38,466 nucleotides of DNA from Stenotrophomonas maltophilia (GTDB lineage Bacteria; Pseudomonadota; Gammaproteobacteria; Xanthomonadales; Xanthomonadaceae): the NCBI RefSeq assembly GCF_013464485.1, contig NZ_RAUX01000037.1, forward strand, positions 65,194 through 103,659. The letters are read 5' to 3'. A program made the translations under genes and the position numbers. Shown piece by piece: positions 9,601 through 16,971 of this stretch. The notes below the pieces were generated by a model. That model did no database searches. It saw only the letters and a list, made by a program, of their open reading frames with translations, and was not told where the DNA came from. The number at the start of each line of letters is the position of its first letter. Position 1 is the first letter of the stretch.

Positions 9601-9998
9601 GAAATGCGGCTGCCATCGTCCAGCCGCAGGTCCAGCGAGACATAGGTCGAGGCGACGGTGTCCTTGCCGACGATTTCCGGAAGCACCAGCCACGACAGAG
9701 TGGTGTCGGCCTCGATGGGCAGGTCGGTGCTGAACAGTTCGCGCCGCGCGCTGCCGCCTCCGCTGCTGTAGCGCAGTGCATGCAGGCCGCTGTAGCCCGC
9801 ATTGCGCTTGGCGGCGTAAGGCGCCGCAGGGCCGTTGCCGATCGTGACCTGCAGTGCACCTGCGGCCTGCGACGGGGCAGGTTCGCCGGGCTCGAACGAG
9901 GTCTGCAGTCCCTGTGCCAGCACCGGCATCGCGGTAGTCGCACAGGCCAGGGCCAGGGCGAGCGGAAGCAGAGCGCGGCGAGGATCGGACAGGGTCAT
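6654..9998 (-). CDS. Secreted GH92 family alpha-mannosidase
   Basis: A 1114-aa protein with a signal peptide (to about residue 29, ...MPVLAQG). It has an N-terminal beta-sandwich-like accessory region (about 33-210), a GH92 core (about 212-940) and a C-terminal discoidin/F5-8-like domain (about 980-1114). GH92 hallmarks are a Glu in YTESNGW (E750, likely acid), YAHSNQPAHHIP (Q822), the YAGQPWKTQ motif and PGDEDNGETSAWY (D864/D866, likely base and calcium region). Family enzymes are calcium-dependent inverting exo-alpha-mannosidases that trim N-glycans or mannans. The ATG at 9998 is chosen for the signal peptide and a GGGAGA site upstream. Most GH92 proteins read N-E-P where this one reads N-Q-P, so linkage specificity may differ. 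It is transcribed ahead of, and overlaps, the BSP-like gene. Confidence 0.9.
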   Translation of the reverse strand: MTLSDPRRALLPLALALACATTAMPVLAQGLQTSFEPGEPAPSQAAGALQVTIGNGPAAPYAAKRNAGYSGLHALRYSSGGGSARRELFSTDLPIEADTTLSWLVLPEIVGKDTVASTYVSLDLRLDDGSRISASAARDQHGVAVGARAQGASKTLYPQQWARKAVRLGDVPTLKGRRVVAIELEVASTDGAAVSGWIDDVRLDTVPRQQPARVSDWVLTTRGTQANGTFSRGNNFPATAVPHGFNFWTPVTDAGALNWLYRWNEQNDAQNRPQLQALALSHQPSPWMGDRQTFQVMPSASRGVPEADRRKRALPFDRSHESARPYRYDVRFDNGVAASIAPTDHAALFRFDFPEGGDANLLFDNVDARGGLTLDAATQTLSGYTDTRSGLSNGASRMYVVASFDKPWRSSGRLNTGRPTGYIKFDAGSDRRVTMRIATSLISVEQARHNLALEIAAADTLESVSGRAQDAWDARLARFDIGDASDDQKTTLYSSLYRLFLYPNSGHENVGSAAAPEWRYANQASASDDNTEGSATRSYAAVRDGKVFVNNGFWDTFRTTWPAYALFTPDDAGQLVQGFIEQYRAGGWIARWSSPGYADLMVGTSSDVAFADAWLKGVGGFDPAEAYAAALKNATVVPPDRHVGRKGMNRSTFRGYASADVHEGMSWTMEGALNDFGIANMADALAKRATAPAARERYSTEADYFRHRAASYATMFDPAAGFFQGRKADGRWRVDAKAYDPRVWGHDYTESNGWTFAFTAAHDGEGLAALYGGREKLAAKLDTFFATPETADPALAGSYGGTIHEMTEARDVRMGMYAHSNQPAHHIPWMYLYAGQPWKTQQHVREILSRLYVGSEIGQGYPGDEDNGETSAWYVLASLGLYPLRMGAPEYVIGSPAFEHARVELQGGAVLTVNAANNSRENVYVQSLKINGTPWTKTWVPHDLIAKGATLDFVMGPRPSRWGSGVDDVPRSLTARGQHPQLLHDLLGSGTKATLADGRALPALVDDDAGTTVGLGAGATIALTGLAEGTPTMYTLTSGDGRIQGGEWTLEARNGGGSWAVLDQRSGEDFESARQTRPFRIAKPGRYSEYRLRLAAPARLPLAEIELLAAGTVQ

Positions 9999-10420
9999 GC
10001 AAGGGTCTCCCGGAAGGGCAGGCGGCGGGCAGAACCCGCATCGGCGGACACCACGGACAGCATCGCTCCGCCCGCCGGGGTGGCAGTGGGAGAGGCGATG
10101 CCGGTCCGGTGGGGGCGGGCCATGCGATCGGGTCGGATTTGGGGCAGGTCGGTTCACGACCTGGCCCGATCCTGCAACAGCCGTGGCAACCTGACAAGTG
10201 CCATTTAGTTCGATCCAAATGCGGAAAATACTGTTGTCGGCGGTTTCCCGGCGTGAACCTGCTGGTTCGGTCAGGAATTTCCAGTGGCACCCCATCCGGA
10301 GGTGGCGTGCAAGGTCGCAGGGAATCGGTCCGGTACGCGTAAAGACCCGTTGCGGCGCAATGTCGGGGCGGCCCGGATGCTAGAATCACAGGCCTCGCAA
10401 CCCGTTCATCGACATCCGCC
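9999..10420. other. Divergent intergenic region, GH92/zf-CHCC
   Basis: A 422-bp region between divergent genes. It contains the 18-bp imperfect palindrome at 10203-10220 and a TAGAAT at 10381-10386 that may be the -10 of the plus-strand genes. No REP element and no ORF with a ribosome-binding site is evident. Confidence 0.5.
10203..10220. promoter_or_regulatory. Operator-like palindrome upstream of GH92
   Basis: ATTTAGTTCGATCCAAAT is an 18-bp imperfect palindrome, 7 of 9 positions symmetric, with a central CG and unusually AT-rich flanks for this genome. The form resembles LacI-family sugar-repressor operators. It lies 205 bp before the mannosidase start; the cognate regulator is not in the window. 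Confidence 0.35.
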
Positions 10421-10618
10421 ATGAGCCATACCGCCACTGCGCCCGCCAACGCCGAGAAGCGCTACACCGTGCACCGCAGCGATCTGCCGCTGAGCTGCCC
10501 GACCCCGGAAATGGCGCTGTGGAACTCGCATCCGCGCGTGTACCTGCCGATCGAAGACGAGCCCAATGGCGAAGCGCAGTGCCCGTACTGCGGTTCCGTG
10601 TTCGTGCTGGCCGACTAA
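10421..10618 (+). CDS. Zinc-finger domain-containing protein (zf-CHCC)
   Basis: A 65-aa protein of the zf-CHCC family, related to the zinc-binding domain of mitochondrial complex I subunit NDUFS6. Putative zinc ligands are C26, H37, C54 and C57 (LSCP, NSHPRVYLPIE, CPYCG). It is a full-length member. The cellular role of bacterial members is not established; they are commonly encoded beside LPS or electron-transfer genes. It ends 15 bases before the glycosyltransferase start, so it is probably co-transcribed with the LPS genes downstream. A TAGAAT -10-like box lies 35 bases before the ATG. Confidence 0.85.
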   Translation: MSHTATAPANAEKRYTVHRSDLPLSCPTPEMALWNSHPRVYLPIEDEPNGEAQCPYCGSVFVLAD

Positions 10619-10633
10619 GCGGCTGCCCCTTCG

Positions 10634-11749
10634 ATGCGCCGATTGACCGTGGTGCAGTTGCTGCCGGCGCTGCACTCCGGCGGTGTCGAGCGCTCGACCC
10701 TGGAAATCGCTGCGGCGCTGGTCGCTGCCGGCCATCGTGCGCTGGTGGTCTCCGCCGGTGGCCGCCTGGTGCAGCCGCTGCTCGATAGCGGTGCCGAGCA
10801 CCTCACCCTCGACATCGGCCGCAAATCGCTGCTGACCCTGCGCCACCTGCCGACCCTGCGCCGCCTGTTTGCCGAGGTGGGCGCGGACATCGTGCATGCC
10901 CGCTCGCGCCTGCCGGCCTGGCTGGGCCTGTACGCGATCCGTGCCATGCCCGCCGCGCAGCGCCCGCACTGGGTGACCACCGTGCACGGGCTGAATTCGC
11001 CCAGCCGCTACAGCGCAGTGATGACCAGTGGTGAACGCGTGATCTGCGTGTCCAACACCGTGCGCGATTACGTGCAGCGGCACTACCCGACCGTGCCGGA
11101 AGAGAAGCTGCAGGTGATTCCGCGTGGCGTCGACGTCGCCCAGTTCCCGCGGGTGGCGCGCGCCGACCGCCGGCCACGACTGGCGCTGGCAGCCGACTAC
11201 CCGTGGCTGGCGCAGGTTGAGGGCCCGCTGCTGCTGTTGCCGGGGCGGGGCACCCGCCTGAAGGGCCACGCACATGCGCTGCAGCTGCTGGCCGATGTGC
11301 GCACCGCCGGTGTACCGGCGCAGCTGTGGATGCTGGGCACCGATGAACCCGGTCGCGAAGCCTACGTGGCTGACCTGCGCCTGCAGGCGGCGGCATTGGG
11401 TGTGGCCGGCGCGGTGCAGATCAGTACGCCGACCGCGCGCATCGCCCAGGCCTACGCGGCCAGCGACCTGGTGCTGCAGCTGTCGGACAAGCCCGAAGCG
11501 TTCGGCCGTACGGTGGTCGAGGCGCTGTCCGTGGGTCGCCCGGTGCTGGGCTGGGACCACGGTGGCGTCGGTGAGCTGCTTCGGCAGCTGCAACCCGCAG
11601 GTGCCGTGCCGCTCGGCGATGCGCACGCACTGGGTGAACGTGCGCTGGCCCTGCTGGCCCAGCCGCCGTCCTTGTCGACCCGCATCCCGTTTACCCTGCA
11701 GGCCATGCAGCGTGACACCCTCCGCCTCTATGCCGACCTCGCCGGCTGA
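10634..11749 (+). CDS. Glycosyltransferase family 4 (LPS core/O-chain type)
   Basis: A 371-aa cytoplasmic or membrane-associated GT-B glycosyltransferase. The N-terminal domain opens with VVQLLPALHSGGVERSTLE, the typical acceptor-side loop of GT4 enzymes. The C-terminal domain has the EX7E motif (PEAFGRTVVEA) and the GRPVLGWDHGGVGELL nucleotide-sugar segment. It probably adds a sugar to the LPS core or O-antigen, since the next gene is an O-antigen-ligase-like protein and lipid A acyltransferase and Kdo transferase genes follow. The gene overlaps the next start by 20 bases. The donor sugar and exact step cannot be read from sequence. Confidence 0.88.
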   Translation: MRRLTVVQLLPALHSGGVERSTLEIAAALVAAGHRALVVSAGGRLVQPLLDSGAEHLTLDIGRKSLLTLRHLPTLRRLFAEVGADIVHARSRLPAWLGLYAIRAMPAAQRPHWVTTVHGLNSPSRYSAVMTSGERVICVSNTVRDYVQRHYPTVPEEKLQVIPRGVDVAQFPRVARADRRPRLALAADYPWLAQVEGPLLLLPGRGTRLKGHAHALQLLADVRTAGVPAQLWMLGTDEPGREAYVADLRLQAAALGVAGAVQISTPTARIAQAYAASDLVLQLSDKPEAFGRTVVEALSVGRPVLGWDHGGVGELLRQLQPAGAVPLGDAHALGERALALLAQPPSLSTRIPFTLQAMQRDTLRLYADLAG

Positions 11750-13061
11750 TCCTGCCGTTGTCGTGCGCGACGACCGCGCCGGGCGCTGGGCGCCCTGGTG
11801 GGTGCTGGCGTACGTGGCGATGTGGCCGTTGCCGGGCATCGCCGAAACCGTGTTGGGCCTGGGGGCGCTGTACGCCGCGGCGCGCATGGTGATGCGCCGC
11901 CTGCAACGCCGCCCGCATCTGTTGAGCACGGCAGCCTGGGCACTGACCTCGATCCTGTTCCTCGGCTACTGGCTGCCGCAGGCGTTTTCCGCGTTCGATG
12001 CGATCGATCCGGCGGCGTCGTGGACCAAGGCGGCCGCAGGCCTGCGCTATCTGCCCTTCATGTGGCTGGTGGCGATCGCGGTGGCCACACCGGAACGGCG
12101 ACGGCTGACCTTCGTTGGCCTCGCGCTGATCACCGGCGCCTGGACGTTGGATGCACTGGTGCAGGCCGTGGCCGGTACCAGCCCATGGTTCTGGTCACTG
12201 GAGCACCTGAAGCTGGCAGTGAGCGGCCATGCACTGTGCCCGGCCGAGGAGGCCGCCGTGGCCGATCGGCTCAGTGGCGCCCTGGGACCCTGCAACCTGA
12301 AGTTCGGCCAGGTGCTGGCCAGCCTGTCGCCGTTCCTGTTGCTGCCGGTGGCACGCCGCTTCGGCAACGTCGGCTGGCTGCTTGCGGCTGCGGCGCTGGG
12401 CAGCGTGCTGCTGCTGGCCGGTTCGCGCGCCTCGTGGATCACCTTCGCGCTGGTGCTGGCCTACAGCGGCATGCGCCAGTTCGGCTGGAAACGGCTGCTG
12501 CTGCTGACGCTGGTCGCTGTGATCGGCGCGGGCGCGCTGACCGCCAGCGTGCCGCAGCTGCGCGAACGCTTCGCACGCACGGCGATGGCTTGGGATGAGG
12601 GCGAGCGGGGGGTCGACGAGGCATTGTCCGGGCGCGCGCGGATCTGGGAAGCCGCGGCGTGCATGATCGAGGAACACCCGATCAACGGTGTCGGCGCACG
12701 TGGCTTCCGCGACGCCTATCCGGCCTGTGTAGCAGAGGAGGGGCCCGCGGTGTGGGGCAACGCCCCGGCGTTGCACGCGCACCAGATCGTTCTGGAAATT
12801 CTCGCCGAGACCGGTGTGATCGGCCTGCTGCTGTGGCTGGCGGCAGTTGCCCAGGCCTGGCGTGCATGGCGCTATGCACCGGTGGCCGCGCGTGACCGGG
12901 CCCGCCCGGCGATGCTGGCGCTGGCGGTCACCGTGTTCCCGCTCAACACCCACCTGGCTTTCTATTCGGCGTTCTGGGGTGGCCTGACCGTGCTGCTGGC
13001 GGCGCTGTTCGCCGGCAGCCTGCTGGCGCGGGACGCGGATGACACACCGGCGGTGACGTAA
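11730..13061 (+). CDS. O-antigen ligase-like polytopic membrane protein (Wzy_C/WaaL)
   Basis: A 443-aa inner-membrane protein with about 10-12 hydrophobic segments and a large periplasmic loop in the second half, as in WaaL/Wzy_C proteins that attach O-antigen to lipid A-core. The conserved loop features are visible: an Arg in AGSRASWITF and the His pair in ALHAHQIVLEILAETGVIGL, corresponding to the catalytic Arg and His of WaaL ligases. The start at 11730 gives a 20-base overlap with the glycosyltransferase gene; a weak ribosome site means a slightly later start is possible. The context (GT4 before, lipid A and Kdo genes after) favours ligase over polymerase, but the two are hard to separate by sequence. 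Confidence 0.82.
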   Translation: MPTSPADPAVVVRDDRAGRWAPWWVLAYVAMWPLPGIAETVLGLGALYAAARMVMRRLQRRPHLLSTAAWALTSILFLGYWLPQAFSAFDAIDPAASWTKAAAGLRYLPFMWLVAIAVATPERRRLTFVGLALITGAWTLDALVQAVAGTSPWFWSLEHLKLAVSGHALCPAEEAAVADRLSGALGPCNLKFGQVLASLSPFLLLPVARRFGNVGWLLAAAALGSVLLLAGSRASWITFALVLAYSGMRQFGWKRLLLLTLVAVIGAGALTASVPQLRERFARTAMAWDEGERGVDEALSGRARIWEAAACMIEEHPINGVGARGFRDAYPACVAEEGPAVWGNAPALHAHQIVLEILAETGVIGLLLWLAAVAQAWRAWRYAPVAARDRARPAMLALAVTVFPLNTHLAFYSAFWGGLTVLLAALFAGSLLARDADDTPAVT

Positions 13062-13067
13062 CGGAAC

Positions 13068-13130
13068 ATCCACGCATGGCGTGGGTCACCGAACGAACGC
13101 CGCCGTAGTAGATCCACGCCATGCGTGGAT
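13068..13130. repeat. GTAG REP pair between convergent genes
   Basis: A good unit lies at 13108-13130 on + (GTAGATCCACGCCATGCGTG...). A degenerate inverted partner lies at 13068-13089 on -, whose head reads GTGA instead of GTAG. The pair sits between the stops of the ligase-like gene and the acyltransferase gene and could act as a bidirectional transcript end. Confidence 0.8.
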
Positions 13131-13150
13131 GAAGCCAACCCGGCCCCGCG

Positions 13151-14068
13151 TTACTTGTAAAAATCGCTCCGCCCGCCCGGCTGGCGCTTGAAACGGCGGT
13201 GAATCCACAGGTACTGGTCGGGCGCCTCGCGCACCATCTCTTCGATGGCCTGGTTGACCCGCGTGGTATCGGCTTCCACATCCTCGCTGGGGAAGTTCTC
13301 CAGCGGTGCGCCGATCTTCAGGAAGTACCTCCCGCCTTCACGGCGATGGAAGTACGGAATCACCGCGCAGCCGGTCATCCGCGCCAGCTGGTGGGTGGCG
13401 GTGATGGTCGAGGCGGTGTGTCCGAAGAAGGGCACGAAGACGGTGTCCTTGCCACGCATGTCCTGGTCCGGCGCATACCAGAGGAAGCCACCCTTCTTCA
13501 GGTGGCGCACGGTGGCGCGGATGTCTTCGTTGGCGAACATCGCCTTCGCATAGCGCAGGCGGCCGAACTTCACCGCCCACTCGTACACCGGGTTCTTGTG
13601 CTTGCGGTACATGCCGGACAGGTCGACGTAGTCGCACAGCAGGCGTCCGCACATCTCCAGGGTCATGAAGTGGCCGGATACCAGCAGTACGCCGCGGCCC
13701 TCGGCCTGCATCTGCCGCAGATGCTCGAGGCCTTCGATCTTCACCTGCGGGCGGATGCGGTCGATGCTGCCCCACCACGCGCGGACGCACTCGAGCACGC
13801 CCACGCCCAGCGCATCGAAGCTGTCGCGCACCAGACGCTGGCGCCAGGCTTCGTCCTTCTCCGGGAAGCACAACTTCAGGTTGACCTCGGCGGCGCGACG
13901 GCGGCTGCCGAGCAGGCGCCAGCTGATCCAGCCGACGCCACGGCCGAGCGCACGCTGCAGCATCCACGGCAGGCGGGCGAGGGCGAAGGCGCCGAACATG
14001 GCGGCGAACATCGGCCAGTTGCGGGGATCGCGCAGCGACGGGCGGATGGCGGTGGTGGCATCGGACAT
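13151..14068 (-). CDS. Lipid A biosynthesis acyltransferase (LpxL/HtrB family)
   Basis: A 305-aa inner-membrane late acyltransferase that adds a secondary acyl chain to (Kdo2-)lipid IVA. It has an N-terminal membrane-anchor region (MFAAMFGAFALARLPWML) and the catalytic HX4E motif in SGHFMTLE (H133, E138). A downstream conserved block includes FLWYAPDQDMRGKDTVFVPF. The length is normal for HtrB/LpxL/LpxP. It is divergent from waaA with only 60 bp between the starts, so promoters must be compact. The sequence does not say whether it is laurate-, myristate- or palmitoleate-specific. Confidence 0.9.
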   Translation of the reverse strand: MSDATTAIRPSLRDPRNWPMFAAMFGAFALARLPWMLQRALGRGVGWISWRLLGSRRRAAEVNLKLCFPEKDEAWRQRLVRDSFDALGVGVLECVRAWWGSIDRIRPQVKIEGLEHLRQMQAEGRGVLLVSGHFMTLEMCGRLLCDYVDLSGMYRKHKNPVYEWAVKFGRLRYAKAMFANEDIRATVRHLKKGGFLWYAPDQDMRGKDTVFVPFFGHTASTITATHQLARMTGCAVIPYFHRREGGRYFLKIGAPLENFPSEDVEADTTRVNQAIEEMVREAPDQYLWIHRRFKRQPGGRSDFYK

Positions 14069-14128
14069 TGCCCCATTCTACCAACCCGGCCGCGTGTCTT
14101 TCCCGGGGGGCTCCCGTATCCTTGCCGC

Positions 14129-15427
14129 ATGCGCAAAGACCCTGTCGAATGGATCCTGCGCGGCCTGTACTCGGCCGTGCTCTATCTTCTTCTGCCGATT
14201 ACCGTGTACCACCTGGTCTGGCGCGGCTTCCGGGTCCGTGAGTACTTCCGGCGCTGGGATGAGCGCTATGCCTCGTATCCGCAGCCGACCGGCCAGCCGC
14301 GGGTCTGGCTGCACGCGGTCTCGGTCGGCGAGGTCAATGCTGCCGCTCCGCTGGTGAATGCCCTTCGCAAGCAGCGCCCGGACATCCGCTGGGTCATCAC
14401 CACCATCACCCCGACCGGTTCGGAGCGTGTTCGCGCGCTGTGGGGAGATGCGCTCGACCATGTCTACCTGCCATATGACGTGCCGGGCAGCGTCAACCGC
14501 TTCCTCGGCCACTTCCAGCCCAGCCTGGCGCTGATCCTGGAAACCGAACTATGGCCGAACATGCTGTTCGGCTGTCGGGACCGCCGCATCCCGGTCTATA
14601 TCCTCAACGCCCGCCTGTCGGCACGTTCGTTGCGCGGTTACCGGTTGCTCGCGGCGCTGATTCGACGTGCCCTGCGCACGGTCACCTGCGTGGCTGCGCA
14701 GTCGCAGGACGACGCCGATCGCTTCGTGCAGCTGGGCGCTGCGCCGGAGCAGGTACAGGCTCTGGGCAACCTGAAGTTCGATATCGCGACACCGGAGGTG
14801 CAGGACTTCGTCGCGCAGTTCCATGCCCGCGTACCGGCCGCAAGCCCTGTGTGGATCGCTGCCAGTACCCATGACGGTGAGGAGCAGGCGGTGATCGACC
14901 TGCATCGCCACCTGCGCAGGCAGCACCCCGATCTGCTGCTGCTGTGGGCTCCGCGCCATCCTGAGCGCTTCCCGAAAGTGGAGGCGTTGGCGCGCGAGCA
15001 GGGCTGGAACGTGGCCACACGGCGTGCAAAGCAGTGGCCGGAGTCGGGCACCGACGTGTTCGTCATCGACACCCTCGGCGAACTGATGCCGTTCTATGCG
15101 TGTGCGCAGGTGGCGTTCGTCGGCGGCAGCCTGCAGCCGATCGGCGGCCACAACCTGCTGGAACCGGCCGCGATGGGCACGGCCGCGGTGACCGGCCCGC
15201 ACCTGCACAATTTCTCTGAAATCTCACGTCGCATGCGCGAAGCCGGCGCACTGCTGATCGGCGAGGATGCGCAGGCCGTCGGCGACCTGCTGCAGCATCT
15301 GCTTGATGACGCGCAGGCTCGCGAGGACATGGCGAGGGCCGGCTGCACGCTGGTCAGCAACGGCCGCGGTGCATTGCAGCGCACGCTGGCGCTGGTCGCG
15401 CCGCATCTGCCCCCGCCGCGCAGCTGA
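14129..15427 (+). CDS. waaA: 3-deoxy-D-manno-octulosonic acid transferase (Kdo transferase)
   Basis: A 432-aa inner-membrane-anchored GT30 enzyme transferring Kdo from CMP-Kdo to lipid IVA. The N-terminal hydrophobic anchor (SAVLYLLLPITVYHLVW) is followed by HAVSVGEVNAA, whose Glu (E68) matches the catalytic Glu of WaaA. Other family blocks are ETELWPNMLF, LGNLKFD and GGSLQPIGGHNLLEPAAMG in the CMP-Kdo-binding domain. The ATG at 14129 is preferred because it begins the membrane anchor. The neighbours are all envelope genes. The number of Kdo residues added cannot be told from sequence. Confidence 0.95.
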   Translation: MRKDPVEWILRGLYSAVLYLLLPITVYHLVWRGFRVREYFRRWDERYASYPQPTGQPRVWLHAVSVGEVNAAAPLVNALRKQRPDIRWVITTITPTGSERVRALWGDALDHVYLPYDVPGSVNRFLGHFQPSLALILETELWPNMLFGCRDRRIPVYILNARLSARSLRGYRLLAALIRRALRTVTCVAAQSQDDADRFVQLGAAPEQVQALGNLKFDIATPEVQDFVAQFHARVPAASPVWIAASTHDGEEQAVIDLHRHLRRQHPDLLLLWAPRHPERFPKVEALAREQGWNVATRRAKQWPESGTDVFVIDTLGELMPFYACAQVAFVGGSLQPIGGHNLLEPAAMGTAAVTGPHLHNFSEISRRMREAGALLIGEDAQAVGDLLQHLLDDAQAREDMARAGCTLVSNGRGALQRTLALVAPHLPPPRS

Positions 15428-15653
15428 GTCGGGTCGAAGTAACGGACCGACGCCGTGCTGACGGGCTGACGTGATCAGCTGCTTCAATTCTGCTTAGCGA
15501 TCGGGGCGCTGTCGCGCTCGGACCGTCGGCGCATCTGCCAATGTGTTTGTGGTCACATCGCGGCACCTACGGCTTGGAATCCGATACCGCTCATTGGCAC
15601 AGGCTGCCAGCCTGCTGTCGACCGCGCTTGGGCGGATATCAAGAGGACTTGCA

Positions 15654-16874
15654 ATGGACAGCGACTATCGCCACGGCCAGGATGCCGAGCTGGGAATGGA
15701 TCACTTCGCGATGATGGCGATGGCCCTGTTGCTGGGCGGCAGCGTGACTGCGCTGATCGGCGAGTACACTTCTTCCCTGGCGGGACCGGCCATCGTGCTG
15801 AGCCTGGCGCTGGCTGCGCTGGGGACACTGCCGATGCTGTACTGCCTACGTGTTATGAACCTGCATGTCCCGACTGCCGATGGCCTGCTTGGCATGCTGC
15901 TGGCCGGCTGGGGCCGGGCACCCGCGCGCCTGATGGGGGCGGCACTGCTGCTGGAACTGGTTGTGGCCAGCATCGGTGCGGCGCAGTCCCTGGCCCGTCA
16001 TGCGCGTGCCGTACTTGCCAGCCGCAGCATCGAAGCTGGCGATGGGATGCCGGAGCCGCTGATGGCTGCTGCCGGCCTGGCGTTGCTGGGCGGGATCGTG
16101 CTGCTGCCGTCGCGCCGCGTGGCGCTTTCGGTCTGCGCGCTGTTGACGGTGAAGATCGGCGTGGGGTTGTTGTTGCTGGCTCTGGCGGCACGGCATGTGC
16201 ACTACGCGAACTGGGTTCCGTGGCTGCCGGACGCGACGGCCCCTTATCGTTTCGGAGTTGGTGGCGTGCTGGCGGCCAGCGTGCCGTTGCTGGGCATGTA
16301 TGCCGGTGCCGGGCTGGCGCTGGGGGTTCCTGGCATGGGCCGGCAGGCGCGCGCCCGGTCGCCGCAGCTGCTGGCGGTCGCACTGCTGTCGGGCATGCTG
16401 TTGCTGATGGTGCTGGCCGCGTTGCAGGCCGGCCTGGTCGGGTTTCCTTCATTGGCTGGCGGGCAGCCCTTGCCGGTGGCATTGCAGCGCCACCCGCAGC
16501 TGCAGTGGGTGCTGCCGCTGCTGCCTCTGGCGAGTGTGGCCGGCCTGGCCGCGCTGATGCTGGTGTTGTTGTCGCTGGCTGCACGCCTGGCGGCCCAGCT
16601 GTGGCCTGCGGCCCGCGACGAAGTGCCTGGGCTGCGGATGCGGCTGATGGCGGTCGTCGTAATTCTGCCGGCGGCGCTGCTGGCGCTTGTGTTGCCGATG
16701 GGAGGCCTGCCGGTGCTGCCAGGTCCGGTAACGCTGCTGGTGATGGCGGCCTTGAGCCTGGCTGCGCTGCGTGTAGGCCGGCCGGTGCCTGGTGCACTAC
16801 CGGTGCTGGCGCCGCTGGCCGCTGCGCTGTGCGTGTTGGCTGCTGCCGAGCGGATGCGAGCCTGGCCGGGCTGA
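15654..16874 (+). CDS. APC-superfamily-like polytopic membrane protein
   Basis: A 406-aa, very hydrophobic protein with about 11-12 predicted membrane segments. The layout recalls amino acid/polyamine permeases of the APC superfamily: an early Gly-rich segment (MALLLGGSVTALIGEYTSSL), a broken helix near the start and a short soluble linker around residue 120-135. Leu and Ala make up much of the sequence. The start is set by AAGAGG 7 bases before the ATG at 15654. It is flanked by waaA 226 bases upstream and a bidirectional terminator, so it is probably a single-gene transcript. The substrate is unknown; I could not match it to a named transporter. Confidence 0.6.
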   Translation: MDSDYRHGQDAELGMDHFAMMAMALLLGGSVTALIGEYTSSLAGPAIVLSLALAALGTLPMLYCLRVMNLHVPTADGLLGMLLAGWGRAPARLMGAALLLELVVASIGAAQSLARHARAVLASRSIEAGDGMPEPLMAAAGLALLGGIVLLPSRRVALSVCALLTVKIGVGLLLLALAARHVHYANWVPWLPDATAPYRFGVGGVLAASVPLLGMYAGAGLALGVPGMGRQARARSPQLLAVALLSGMLLLMVLAALQAGLVGFPSLAGGQPLPVALQRHPQLQWVLPLLPLASVAGLAALMLVLLSLAARLAAQLWPAARDEVPGLRMRLMAVVVILPAALLALVLPMGGLPVLPGPVTLLVMAALSLAALRVGRPVPGALPVLAPLAAALCVLAAAERMRAWPG

Positions 16875-16922
16875 CATTCAGGCCCACGCGGCACGCGGGT
16901 GCGTCGGCATGCACCGCCTACG

Positions 16923-16950
16923 AAAAAGCCACCCGTGCGGGTGGCTTTTT
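16923..16950. terminator. Bidirectional rho-independent terminator
   Basis: AAAAAGCCACCC (16923-16934), loop GTGC, GGGTGGCTTTTT (16939-16950): a perfect 12-bp stem with U-tracts in both directions. It serves the convergent APC-like gene (+) and tolC (-). Confidence 0.95.
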
Positions 16951-16971
16951 CATGTCAGGCTGGGCGACGGC

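Noticed and set aside
6429-10208. Very long open frame on the plus strand opposite the GH92 gene (and similar ones opposite maeB and smeP)
   Set aside because: The translations are low-complexity, rich in Ala, Arg, His and Gly, without domains. They arise because GC-rich codon bias of the real genes removes stops from the complementary frame.
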